A stretch of 5,982 bases of DNA from Nanobdellota archaeon (GCA_018901675.1 JAHIEH010000054.1:1-5982), one strand, 5' to 3'. Shown: positions 1 to 5,805, counted from the first letter of the stretch. Program-made: numbers and translations. Notes: generated from the sequence alone by a model not told the origin.

Positions 1-402
1 ATGAAAGCAATAAGCGCAAGAGCCACAGGAGGATTGAATCTAGGGGCAATAATGATTGCTTCAGATAACTCAGGAGCAAAAATTGTGAAATTAGTTGGAG
101 TTAAAAGAGGCAAGGGAAGGAAAGGCAGGCAGATTTATGCTAAAATCGCAGATGGGGTAAAGGTGAGTATTAAAAAGGGAAACCCGGATATGAAAGGAAA
201 GGTTTTTGATGCAGTAGTAATCCGGCAAAGGAAACCGTATCGCAGAAAAAATGGAGAAAGAGTGGTATTTGAAGATAATGCTGTTGCTATTTTAAAAGAT
301 GAAAAAGGAAACCCAAAAGGCACACAAATTAAAGGGCCTGTCGCAAGGGAAGTTTTGGAAAGATGGTCATCTGTAGCTAAAATTGCACAATATGTAATAT
401 AA
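1..402 (+). CDS. rpl14: Large-subunit ribosomal protein uL14
   Basis: uL14 is a universal 50S protein that binds 23S rRNA at the subunit interface, near the site where GTPase factors dock. The 133-residue product matches the usual archaeal length of about 132, so the gene looks complete although the window opens on its ATG and no upstream signal can be seen. The N-terminal ISARATGGLNLGA segment is typical of archaeal forms. The family signature follows at about residues 66-98, with KGKVFDAVVIRQRKPYRR and then FEDNAVAIL. The C-terminus ends in GPVAREVLERW and a short hydrophobic tail, as expected. It heads the visible operon, and in archaea it normally follows uS17. The stop is 4 nt from the uL24 start, which suggests a shared transcript. 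Nothing is unusual in the protein. Confidence 0.97.
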   Translation: MKAISARATGGLNLGAIMIASDNSGAKIVKLVGVKRGKGRKGRQIYAKIADGVKVSIKKGNPDMKGKVFDAVVIRQRKPYRRKNGERVVFEDNAVAILKDEKGNPKGTQIKGPVAREVLERWSSVAKIAQYVI

Positions 403-406
403 TCAA

Positions 407-844
407 ATGAAACAAAAATTTTCAACAAAATGGAAAGCAAGCAGGCAGCCAAGAAAGCAGAGGAAGTATATAGCAAATGCTCCCTTGCATATCAAAAGAA
501 AATTTGTCAGTGTAAATCTCAGCAAGGAATTAAGAAAAAAATACAATAGGAGAAACATACCTTTGAGAAAGGAAGACAAAGTGAAAATTACCCGGGGAAA
601 ATTCAAGAATAAACAGGGAAAAGTCACTTCAGTTGAAACAAAAAAGGGAAAAATAATGATTGAAGGCATACAAATAAAAAAACAAGATGGGTCAAAGGCA
701 AATGTCAGATTAGAGCCTTCCAACTTGCAGATAGTTGAATTATATTTAGAAGATAAAAAAAGAATTAAAAAGTTACAGGAAAAAAATAAGGAAGAGCAGA
801 TAGTTAAAAAAATTAAACAAGAAGACAAACAAACAGGAGCTTAA
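407..844 (+). CDS. rpl24: Large-subunit ribosomal protein uL24
   Basis: uL24 is an early 23S rRNA-binding assembly protein found close to the peptide exit tunnel. The N-terminal part (residues 3-50) has the archaeal/eukaryotic pattern FSTKWKASRQPRKQRKY...APLHIKRKFVSVNLSKELRKKY. A KOW domain follows at about 55-82 (EDKVKITRGKFKNKQGKV), then the segment with GSKANVRLEPSNLQIVEL. From about residue 115 a Lys/Glu-rich tail of some 30 residues continues to the end. It looks disordered and makes the protein (145 aa) longer than the roughly 120 residues common in archaea. The start is 4 nt after uL14, with no obvious Shine-Dalgarno sequence, so translation is probably coupled. The family call is secure; the role of the tail is unknown. 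Confidence 0.96.
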   Translation: MKQKFSTKWKASRQPRKQRKYIANAPLHIKRKFVSVNLSKELRKKYNRRNIPLRKEDKVKITRGKFKNKQGKVTSVETKKGKIMIEGIQIKKQDGSKANVRLEPSNLQIVELYLEDKKRIKKLQEKNKEEQIVKKIKQEDKQTGA

Positions 845-847
845 AAA

Positions 848-1495
848 ATGCATCTAAAAAGGCAAAGTACATCAATAAAATGGCCGATACCGAGAAAAGG
901 AACGGCATATGTAGTAAGGCCGCTCTCTAACTTAAGAACAGGAATCCCACTTTTAATAGTGCTGAGAGATATGTTAAAGCTTGCGCAGGATAGAAGAGAA
1001 GTAAAGAAAATCCTCCATCAAGGTTATGTTATGCTAAACGGAAAAAAAGCAAGAGAAGAAAGAACAGCGATTTTATTATTTGACAAGATTGCCATTCTCC
1101 CTCTAAAAAAATACTATACTCTGGCTATCTCAGACAAAGGAAAATTTGCGATACAAGAAGTAAAAGAGAAGGATGCAGAAGTTAAAATCTCCAAAGTGGT
1201 AAATAAGAAAATCTTAAAAGGGAAGAGAATTCAATTGAACTTGATAGATGGGAGAAATATTTTATCTGATGAGAAATGCAGAGTAAACGATTCAGTTTTG
1301 ATTAACCTCAAAGAGAATAAAATAGAAAAGATTCTGCCATTAAAAGAAGGTGCGAGGGGAATTATTTTTGGTGGCAAACACTCGGGAAAGGTGGGGGTAA
1401 TTGAAAGCATAAATCCTAATGATATAATCGGGGTAATTACCGAGAACAAAGAAAAGATTAATGTTTTAATTAAACAATTGATGGTAATAGAATGA
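848..1495 (+). CDS. rps4e: Small-subunit ribosomal protein eS4
   Basis: eS4 is an archaeal/eukaryotic 30S protein absent from bacteria, so it fixes the domain of the host. It opens with the family hallmark MHLKRQSTSIKWPIPRKGT and the following RPL and PLLIVLRD motifs. An S4-like RNA-binding region lies at about residues 38-80 (LRDMLKLA...EVKKILHQGYVMLNGKKAR). The central domain contains VVNKKILKGKRIQLNLIDGRN (about 117-137, given here as VVNKK to DGRN), and a KOW-like segment spans about 166-187 (LKEGARGIIFGGKHSGKVG). At 215 residues it is somewhat shorter than the usual 235-245, mostly at the C-terminus, in line with the compact proteins of this operon. AGGAG at 835-839 lies 8 nt before the ATG and supports this start. 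The stop overlaps the uL5 start by 4 nt (ATGA). Confidence 0.96.
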   Translation: MHLKRQSTSIKWPIPRKGTAYVVRPLSNLRTGIPLLIVLRDMLKLAQDRREVKKILHQGYVMLNGKKAREERTAILLFDKIAILPLKKYYTLAISDKGKFAIQEVKEKDAEVKISKVVNKKILKGKRIQLNLIDGRNILSDEKCRVNDSVLINLKENKIEKILPLKEGARGIIFGGKHSGKVGVIESINPNDIIGVITENKEKINVLIKQLMVIE

Positions 1496-2016
1496 CTGGC
1501 AAAAAAAATACCGAAGAGAAAGAAAATATAATGAGAAAGGTAAAAATAGAAAAGATAGTCTTAAGCATTGGTGCAACAGGGGAGCAATTGGAAAAGGGAG
1601 TTAAATTGCTTGGCATTCTTACTGGCAAGAAAGCTGCAAAAATGAAATCAAAAAAAAGAATTCCTACTTTAGGAGTAAGGCCGGGATTGGAAGTGGGGGC
1701 AGTAGTTACTATAAGAAAGGAGAAAGACACAATTTTGAAAAGAATGCTTGTTGGTATGGGGAACCACCTGAGAAAAAAACAGATGAGCGAGAATAATTTC
1801 TCTTTTGGGTTAAAAGAATATATAGAAATCCCGGGAATGGAGTATCAAAGGGAAATAGGGGCTATGGGATTTGATGTTACTGTAGTCTTTAAGAGAACAG
1901 GAAGAAGAGTAAGCGCCAAAAAAATGAAGAGGGGAAAAGTTCCTAAAAAACAATCAGTCTCAAAACAAGAAATAATTAAATTTATGGAGGAAAACTTCAA
2001 TACGAAGTTTAAATAA
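1492..2016 (+). CDS. rpl5: Large-subunit ribosomal protein uL5
   Basis: uL5 binds 5S rRNA in the central protuberance of the large subunit and contacts the P-site tRNA. The conserved N-terminal strand is at residues 14-27 (MRKVKIEKIVLSIG), followed by the helix and LTGKKA. GVRPGLEVGAVVTIR corresponds to the family's central strand. The strongest signature is at about 104-140: FSFGLKEYIEIPGMEY, then GAMGFDVTVVFKRTGRRV. The length of 174 is normal for archaea. I chose the start at 1492 because it overlaps the eS4 stop as ATGA and because archaeal forms usually carry a few residues before the conserved NPMR-like motif, here NIMR. A start at Met14 (1531) is the alternative. The C-terminal Lys/Glu-rich helix is unremarkable. 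Confidence 0.96.
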   Translation: MTGKKNTEEKENIMRKVKIEKIVLSIGATGEQLEKGVKLLGILTGKKAAKMKSKKRIPTLGVRPGLEVGAVVTIRKEKDTILKRMLVGMGNHLRKKQMSENNFSFGLKEYIEIPGMEYQREIGAMGFDVTVVFKRTGRRVSAKKMKRGKVPKKQSVSKQEIIKFMEENFNTKFK

Positions 2017-2023
2017 ATAGAAT

Positions 2024-2254
2024 ATGACAGCAAGTGACTGGAAAAAGATATTAAAGCAGTTAAAAAATAAGCCGGTAGTTATGCAAAAATTCCTAAAACA
2101 TAACAAGCCAAAAGAAAGAAAATTCGGAATTGCCGTTAAAAAATGCGAAAGATGCGGAAGATTCGGAGCTCACATCAAATCATATGGACTAAATTTATGC
2201 CGACACTGCTTTAGAGAAATAGCAGTAGAAATCGGCTTCCAAAAATATAGTTAG
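2024..2254 (+). CDS. rps14: Small-subunit ribosomal protein uS14, zinc-binding type
   Basis: uS14 lies in the head of the small subunit and binds the 3' domain of 16S rRNA. The product has the archaeal zinc-ribbon form: Cys41-x2-Cys44 (KKCERCGRFG) and Cys59-x2-Cys62 (YGLNLCRHCFRE), ending in IGFQKYS, all hallmark residues. Most archaeal uS14 proteins are about 50-57 residues, whereas this frame gives 76. The extra N-terminal stretch (about residues 1-20, MTASDWKKILKQLKNKPVVM) could be a real extension or could reflect a start chosen too far upstream. Met20 at position 2081 would give a 57-residue protein of standard length. Neither start has a convincing Shine-Dalgarno sequence. The upstream start leaves a 7-nt gap to uL5, matching the tight spacing elsewhere, so I prefer it. 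Confidence 0.94.
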   Translation: MTASDWKKILKQLKNKPVVMQKFLKHNKPKERKFGIAVKKCERCGRFGAHIKSYGLNLCRHCFREIAVEIGFQKYS

Positions 2255-2264
2255 GAGAAAAAAA

Positions 2265-2645
2265 ATGTCAATGGATATTACAGCAGATGCGTTGAATAAG
2301 ATAAGAAATGCAGAAAGAGCAAGAAAGGAGAAAGTAAAAATAAAGACTATCTCCAAATTGTTAATTGAGATCATGAAAATAATGAAACATAGAGGCGCAA
2401 TTAAGAGTTATAAAGTGAATAGCAAAGAAAAATCAATGGAAATAACAATAGGCAAGCTGGAGGAATGCAGAGCAATAAAACCAAGGTATACTGTCAAGAA
2501 AGGCGCGATTGAAAGATATATCAGGAGATATCTCCCTGCCAGAAATATGGGGACAATTATATTATCCACTAACAAGGGGCTTATTACCCATGAGGAAGCG
2601 GTTCAAGAAAATATCGGAGGATGCCTGATTGCATATTTTTATTAA
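2265..2645 (+). CDS. rps8: Small-subunit ribosomal protein uS8
   Basis: uS8 is a primary 16S rRNA-binding protein of the 30S platform, and in several organisms it also acts as the translational repressor of this operon. The 126-residue length is close to the archaeal norm of about 130. The N-terminal half has the typical DALNKIRNAERARK segment (residues 8-21). The C-terminal domain carries RYLPARNMGTIILST, then THEEA and NIGGCLIAYFY at the extreme end, as in archaeal family members. AGGAG at 2253-2257 lies 7 nt before the ATG and overlaps the uS14 stop, which supports the start. The second Met (2271) is a possible alternative start. No uS8-binding mimic was recognised in the transcript by eye, so autoregulation remains an untested possibility here. 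Confidence 0.97.
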   Translation: MSMDITADALNKIRNAERARKEKVKIKTISKLLIEIMKIMKHRGAIKSYKVNSKEKSMEITIGKLEECRAIKPRYTVKKGAIERYIRRYLPARNMGTIILSTNKGLITHEEAVQENIGGCLIAYFY

Positions 2646-2648
2646 AAA

Positions 2649-3188
2649 ATGACAAAAAAAACCAATGAAATCGAAATTCCCGAAGGGGTAGAAGCAGAAG
2701 TAGAAAATAATACACTTGTGGTAAAAGGCAAAGAGGGAGAGAATAAAAGGGAATTTAAAACACATATGGTAAAAATTGAAAAAAAAGGTAATAAAATTAT
2801 TTTGAATACAAAAAGAACCACTAAAAGAGAAAAGAAAATGACAAACACCATAAGGGCGCACATAATCAATATGATAAAAGGCGTGCAGGAAAAATTTGTA
2901 TACAAATTAAAAATTTGTTTTTTGCATTTCCCAATAACTGTAAGCATAGAGAAAAAAGAAGCTCTAATAAAGAATTTTCTAGGAGAAAAAGTTCCAAGAA
3001 AAATAAAATTATTAGAGAAAGCAGATATAAATGTGGATAAGGAAATAATAACGGTTAAATCTGTAGATAAGGAAATTGCAGGGCAGACTGCAGCAGATTT
3101 TGAAAAAATAACCAGGATTAGCTTGAGAGATAGAAGGGTATTTCAAGACGGCATTTTCATCACAGAGAAAGCGGGAGAGGCAGTATAA
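2649..3188 (+). CDS. rpl6: Large-subunit ribosomal protein uL6
   Basis: uL6 binds 23S rRNA near the sarcin-ricin loop and the base of the stalk. The protein has the two tandem domains of the family. The first includes IEIPEGVEAEVENNTLVVKG (residues 8-27), and the second is clearest in HFPITVSIE, NFLGEKVPRKIKLL (about 109-122) and the archaeal C-terminal signature with GQTAADFEKITRI and RDRRVFQDGIFI (about 145-171). At 179 residues it has the normal archaeal length. The start is 3 nt after the uS8 stop with no nearby Shine-Dalgarno sequence. CGGAGG about 28 nt upstream is too distant to count. The TAA stop shares one base with the eL32 ATG. The assignment is secure and the sequence is unremarkable for a fast-evolving archaeon. 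Confidence 0.97.
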   Translation: MTKKTNEIEIPEGVEAEVENNTLVVKGKEGENKREFKTHMVKIEKKGNKIILNTKRTTKREKKMTNTIRAHIINMIKGVQEKFVYKLKICFLHFPITVSIEKKEALIKNFLGEKVPRKIKLLEKADINVDKEIITVKSVDKEIAGQTAADFEKITRISLRDRRVFQDGIFITEKAGEAV

Positions 3189-3604
3189 TGGTCAAGAAAT
3201 TTTTGAGGCGGGTTTGGGGCAGTTATTCAAAGTTAGGAAGGAATAAAAAGAAAAAGCAGAAATGGAGAAAACCAAAAGGAAGGCATAATAAAATGAGGGA
3301 AAGAAGCAAGGGACGCCCGGCAGTAGTTAGTGTGGGGTATAAAAGAGACAAGACATTAAAGAATAAAATAGACAATCAAAACATGACTATCATAAAAAAC
3401 GCTAAAGATATTGAAAGAATGCAAAAAGGAGAAATTGCGATAATCGGAAAGATGGGAAAAAAGAAAAAAATAGAAATTGCAAAAAGAGCAAAAGAGAAAA
3501 ATATAGAGGTTCATAACCTGAATATCAGCAAATTCCTGAAAAAGATATCTTCTAAAAATAAAAAGATAGAGAATAAAACCCCAAATAAGGAGGATAAAAA
3601 ATGA
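3188..3604 (+). CDS. rpl32e: Large-subunit ribosomal protein eL32
   Basis: eL32 is a 50S protein shared by archaea and eukaryotes but absent from bacteria. The conserved core is at residues 5-50: FLRRVWGSYSKLG, WRKPKGRHNKMRE and GRPAVVSVGYKR, matching the family's basic RNA-binding region. The C-terminal part with NAKDIERMQKGEIAIIGKMG, then AKRAKEKNIEVHNL (about 98-111), fits the second half of the domain. After about residue 118 a Lys/Asn-rich tail of some 20 residues follows. Total length is 138, near the usual size for proteins lacking the long N-terminal extension found in haloarchaea. The start overlaps the uL6 stop by one base, and GGGAGAGG at 3173-3180 offers a usable ribosome site. 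The stop overlaps the eL19 start as ATGA. Confidence 0.94.
   Translation: MVKKFLRRVWGSYSKLGRNKKKKQKWRKPKGRHNKMRERSKGRPAVVSVGYKRDKTLKNKIDNQNMTIIKNAKDIERMQKGEIAIIGKMGKKKKIEIAKRAKEKNIEVHNLNISKFLKKISSKNKKIENKTPNKEDKK
3587..3593 (+). promoter_or_regulatory. Strong Shine-Dalgarno sequence for eL19
   Basis: AAGGAGG is a near-perfect complement to the 3' end of 16S rRNA and lies 7 nt before the eL19 ATG, inside the end of the eL32 gene. It is the strongest ribosome-binding site in the window and fixes the eL19 start at 3601. It also shows that this archaeon uses Shine-Dalgarno initiation for at least some internal operon genes. Confidence 0.85.
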
Positions 3605-4005
3605 ATCTAGGAAAGAAAAAGAAATTAGCTACAAGAACATTTGGAGTTGGGGGAAGCAGGATAACCTTCCTAAAAGCAAGATTAGATGAAATTAAAGAAG
3701 CAATCACCAAACAGGATATTAGAGATTTATGCAAAGAGGGTGCAATTATGATAAAACCAATTAACGGAAGAAAGAAGATAAAGAAAAAGAAGAATAATAG
3801 AAGCCCGGGAAATGTCCGTAAGAAAATAAGAAATAGAAAAAAAACTTATGTTATATCAACTAGAAAATTAAGAAAATATATCGCCGGGCTAAAAAAAGAT
3901 GGAAAGCTATCAAGCAAAGAAGTTATTGAGATTAGAAAAAAGATTAGAAACCGCTTTTTTAAAAGCAAGGCTAATCTTAAGGAGTATCTGGGGGGAATAA
4001 AATAA
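3601..4005 (+). CDS. rpl19e: Large-subunit ribosomal protein eL19
   Basis: eL19 is an archaeal/eukaryotic large-subunit protein that threads a long basic helix across 23S rRNA and contributes to a bridge to the small subunit. The conserved start of the family is visible: LGKKKKLATRTFGVGGSRI (residues 3-21), then LDEIKEAITKQDIRDLCKEG and AIMIKPINGRKK. A very basic linker follows at about 57-81, then the C-terminal helical segment STRKLRKYIAGLKKDGKLSS, consistent with the family's arginine/lysine-rich helix. The 134 residues make it a little shorter than the typical 150, in keeping with a reduced archaeal genome. Start choice is firm because of the Shine-Dalgarno sequence at 3587-3593. The gene is followed by the only sizeable gap between ribosomal genes in the window. 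Confidence 0.95.
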   Translation: MNLGKKKKLATRTFGVGGSRITFLKARLDEIKEAITKQDIRDLCKEGAIMIKPINGRKKIKKKKNNRSPGNVRKKIRNRKKTYVISTRKLRKYIAGLKKDGKLSSKEVIEIRKKIRNRFFKSKANLKEYLGGIK

Positions 4006-4008
4006 CCA

Positions 4009-4090
4009 CATGAAAACAAGAAATTTTCAATTATTTAAACTCTTATTGCTTATGTGCGGGAGGGCACGAGTTTAAACAGCATGAAAACAA
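4009..4090 (+). repeat. 11-bp direct repeat bounding a 71-bp inserted or duplicated unit before uL18
   Basis: CATGAAAACAA occurs at 4009-4019 and again at 4080-4090, a period of 71 bp. The second copy contains the uL18 start codon and the next two codons plus two bases. The first copy is the same start region displaced upstream. If one repeat and the intervening segment are removed, the eL19 stop is followed by only 4 nt and then the uL18 ATG, matching the rest of the operon. I infer an insertion or duplication exactly at the uL18 start codon. The intervening DNA has no match to the eL19 or uL18 coding sequence that I can see. Whether it came from a mobile element, a small palindromic repeat or replication slippage cannot be decided from this copy alone. 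Confidence 0.6.
4034..4076 (+). promoter_or_regulatory. Stem-loop in the eL19-uL18 gap
   Basis: TTTAAACTC (4034-4042) pairs perfectly with GAGTTTAAA (4068-4076). Inside it, GTGC (4054-4057) pairs with GCAC (4064-4067), so the right-hand arms are contiguous and the left arm has an 11-nt bulge (4043-4053). The apical loop is GGGAGG (4058-4063), which resembles a Shine-Dalgarno sequence. The foot of the structure is 4 nt from the uL18 ATG at 4081. In RNA it could reduce or pace uL18 translation. As DNA it could be the palindrome of a small mobile unit, since it lies inside the 71-bp repeat-bounded segment. There is no U-tract after it, so an intrinsic terminator is unlikely. The function is inference only. 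Confidence 0.5.
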
Positions 4091-4575
4091 TAAAAAGACG
4101 AATAAGAGAAAGCAAAACAGACTATTCAAAGAGAATCAAATTACTCAAAGGGAATACCCCGAGAATTGTTTTTAGAAAGACGAATAAGTATGTTATTGCC
4201 CAGTACGTAACAAGCAGGGAAGCGCAGGATAAAGTGGAAATTAGTGTGACTTCAAAAAAATTGATGGAATATGGGTGGCCAGAAAATGCCAGAGGAAGCT
4301 TAAAATCTATTCCTGCAGCATATCTTACCGGGTTTTTAATTGGTAAAAATATTGTAAAAAGCAAGATGAAAGACGCAATAATCGACTTTGGTATGATTAG
4401 GAATGTTCATAAATCAAGAAGCTATGCATTTTTAAAGGGGTTGATAGATGCAGGACTGAAAATCAAATGCGAGAAAGACCTTTTTCCAGATGAAAATAGA
4501 ATAAGGGGAAAACATATGAAAAAAGATTTTACAGAAGCATTCAACCAAATTAAATCCAAGCTAGAAAAAGAATAA
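4081..4575 (+). CDS. rpl18: Large-subunit ribosomal protein uL18
   Basis: uL18 binds 5S rRNA beside uL5 in the central protuberance. From the ATG at 4081 the protein has 164 residues and begins with the family pattern RRIRESKTDYSKRIKLLKG, then PRIVFRKTNKYVIAQYV (about 27-43). The middle helix YLTGFLIGKNIVK is typical. The C-terminal half has SRSYAFLKGLIDAGLKI followed by FPDENRIRGKHM (about 135-146), an archaeal/eukaryotic-type signature. The frame is open upstream to a GTG at 4054 that would add nine residues, but those residues resemble nothing in the family and fall inside the stem-loop, so I reject that start. No Shine-Dalgarno sequence sits at normal distance; GGGAGG at 4058-4063 is 17 nt away and in a hairpin loop. 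The stop is 2 nt from uS5. Confidence 0.95.
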   Translation: MKTIKRRIRESKTDYSKRIKLLKGNTPRIVFRKTNKYVIAQYVTSREAQDKVEISVTSKKLMEYGWPENARGSLKSIPAAYLTGFLIGKNIVKSKMKDAIIDFGMIRNVHKSRSYAFLKGLIDAGLKIKCEKDLFPDENRIRGKHMKKDFTEAFNQIKSKLEKE

Positions 4576-4577
4576 GC

Positions 4578-5336
4578 ATGAGACCAATAGAAAAAGAATT
4601 TAAGAAAAGAACCGGGAAAACTGAAGAAAGAACTAGAAATTTTAGAGGAAGAGACCCAATGGAAAGAGCAAAGCGGCAAGAAGAAGATAAGACTAATAAA
4701 CTTAAGTCATGGGTGCCGAAAACTGAACTTGGTAAGCAGGTGAAAGAGGGAAAAATAAAAGATATAGATTATATTTTGGATAACAATTTAAAAATTTTAG
4801 AAGATGAGATTGTAGATTCTCTTTTAAATTTAAAAACAGACTTAATCTCAGTGGGACAATCTAAGGGAAAATTCGGTGGAGGAAAGAGGAGAGCATGGAG
4901 GCAGACTCAAAGAAAAACCAAAGAAGGAAATGTGCATACATTTTCCGCATTCGCTGTGGTGGGAGATGAAGCAGGGCATATTGGCATTGGAGATGGAAAA
5001 GCTAAAGAAACTCTTCCTGCAAGAGATAAAGCAATGAGAAAAGCAAAGCTGAACATTATCAAGATTAGAAGGGGCTGTTCGGATTTTGACTGTGCTTGTT
5101 CCGAAATGCACAGCATTCCATTCAAAATTACAGGAAAAGCAGGCAGCATAAAAGTAGCATTGTATCCGGCACCACAAGGAACAGGGCTTGTTGTAGCTGA
5201 CGAATTAAAAAAAGTTTTAGTACTTGCAGGGATAAAAGATGTTTACAGTAAAACATTTGGGAGTATAAGAACCACTTTTAACCTGATTAAAGCCGGTGTA
5301 GATGCTCTTAAAAAAACAAACAGGAGAGATAAATAA
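4578..5336 (+). CDS. rps5: Small-subunit ribosomal protein uS5
   Basis: uS5 lies near the mRNA entry channel and contributes to decoding accuracy. Residues 45-63 (WVPKTELGKQVKEGKIKDI) begin the archaeal core. The dsRNA-binding-like domain follows with FSAFAVVGDEAGHIGIGDG and KLNIIKIRRGC. The Cys167, Cys172, Cys174 and His178 cluster matches the archaeal/eukaryotic metal-binding loop. The C-terminal domain has PFKITGKAGSIKVALYPAP, GTGLVVADE, LAGIKDVYSKTFGS and ends in DALKKTN. At 252 residues it is longer than most archaeal forms (about 210-235). The extra length comes from a charged N-terminus of about 40 residues and a Gly/Arg/Gln-rich segment at about 93-117 (GQSKGKFGGGKRRAWRQTQ) that I associate with Woesearchaeota-like DPANN. 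The start follows uL18 by 2 nt without a visible Shine-Dalgarno sequence. Confidence 0.97.
   Translation: MRPIEKEFKKRTGKTEERTRNFRGRDPMERAKRQEEDKTNKLKSWVPKTELGKQVKEGKIKDIDYILDNNLKILEDEIVDSLLNLKTDLISVGQSKGKFGGGKRRAWRQTQRKTKEGNVHTFSAFAVVGDEAGHIGIGDGKAKETLPARDKAMRKAKLNIIKIRRGCSDFDCACSEMHSIPFKITGKAGSIKVALYPAPQGTGLVVADELKKVLVLAGIKDVYSKTFGSIRTTFNLIKAGVDALKKTNRRDK
5322..5328 (+). promoter_or_regulatory. Orphaned Shine-Dalgarno sequence of the gene after uS5
   Basis: AGGAGAG lies at the 3' end of uS5, nine bases before an ATG at 5338-5340. In the present arrangement that ATG opens only a 13-codon frame that reads straight into the insertion-sequence end and stops at 5377-5379. Deleting the element between its AATGAA junction copies would place this site nine bases before the ATG now at 5973. 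It therefore looks like the ribosome-binding site of the next ribosomal gene, separated from its coding sequence by the insertion. Inference from the junctions, not direct evidence. Confidence 0.55.
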
Positions 5337-5347
5337 AATGAACTACA

Positions 5348-5365
5348 CTCGGGCTAAAGCCCGAG
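5348..5365 (-). repeat. Right-end subterminal hairpin of the insertion sequence
   Basis: CTCGGGCTAAAGCCCGAG is a perfect 8-bp inverted repeat around AA; in practice a 6-7-bp stem with a 4-6-nt loop is likely. On the minus strand it follows GATAC, as the left-end hairpin also does. Such hairpins are the structures that Y1 transposases bind on single-stranded DNA. It begins 11 nt after the uS5 stop, so in the operon transcript the same palindrome forms an RNA hairpin close to the uS5 end. No T-run follows it, so I do not call it a terminator. Confidence 0.8.
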
Positions 5366-5385
5366 GTATCAATAAATAAAAAATG

Positions 5386-5799
5386 TTAAGACAAATTAGT
5401 CCAAGGTTGGGAAGATTCGATGTAGTGAGCAACAGCTTCACTAGTTGTATTTCCAACACTCCTAAAGAATTTTCCTGGACTCCAGAAATGTCCAGTTCTA
5501 AAATGGTTTCTCAACCAAGGATGTTTTCTAAAAAGTTTAAAGGCAGAATATCCTTTAAACAATTGAAGTGCCTTGCTAACACTAATTGTAGTAGGCAATT
5601 CAACAAACAAGTGGACATGGTCAACAGCAACATGCAACTCATAAATTTTGAAGCCATGCCTGCAAGCAACCTCCCTTATGAAAAACTCACAATCAACCCT
5701 GACAAGCTCAAACTTGAAGGGGTCTCTTGCATATTTAGGTTTCCAGACAAAATGGAAAGCATTTTGTCCGAAGCTGTGTTTAAAACTTTTCAAATCCAT
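5386..5799 (-). CDS. tnpA: IS200/IS605-type transposase TnpA (Y1/HUH)
   Basis: TnpA is a dimeric single-strand DNA transposase that cuts and joins element ends through a 5'-phosphotyrosine link. The 137-residue length is normal for the family. The conserved N-terminal strand is visible at residues 14-22 (AFHFVWKPK). The metal-binding HUH motif is His61-Val-His63 in AVDHVHLFVELP (about 58-69). SKALQLFKGYSAFKLF (about 75-90) is the usual helix, then FWSPGKFFRSVG (about 105-116). The catalytic tyrosine is most likely Tyr126 in AVAHYIESSQ, with Gln131 after it. All expected catalytic elements are present and the frame is unbroken, so the gene may be active. AGGAGT on the minus strand, 6 nt before the ATG, supports the start. 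Antisense to the ribosomal operon. Confidence 0.92.
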   Translation of the reverse strand: MDLKSFKHSFGQNAFHFVWKPKYARDPFKFELVRVDCEFFIREVACRHGFKIYELHVAVDHVHLFVELPTTISVSKALQLFKGYSAFKLFRKHPWLRNHFRTGHFWSPGKFFRSVGNTTSEAVAHYIESSQPWTNLS

Positions 5800-5805
5800 T
5801 TTTTT

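Noticed and set aside
403..828. Minus-strand open frame of 141 codons opposite uL24
   Set aside because: Low-complexity Phe/Leu/Ser-rich product that mirrors the Lys-rich coding strand; the plus strand encodes an unambiguous ribosomal protein.
2562..2947. Two overlapping minus-strand frames opposite uS8 and uL6
   Set aside because: Phe/Ile/Ser-rich translations are typical antisense shadows of A-rich genes; no family motif or ribosome site was seen.
4054..4080. GTG start giving uL18 nine more residues
   Set aside because: The added residues lie in the stem-loop, do not resemble uL18 N-termini, and the ATG at 4081 begins directly at the conserved region.
4009..4090. The 71-bp unit as a definite copy derived from the neighbouring insertion sequence
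   Set aside because: It shares only the ATGAA/TTCAT edge and has a palindrome of unrelated sequence; the AGGTATC motif found at both ends of the element is absent.
4848..5177. Minus-strand frames opposite uS5, including one with several cysteines
   Set aside because: The cysteines arise from the complement of conserved uS5 codons; no recognisable domain.
5348..5379. Intrinsic terminator after uS5
   Set aside because: The G+C-rich hairpin is explained as the right end of the insertion sequence and no T-run follows; the bases after it are A-rich.
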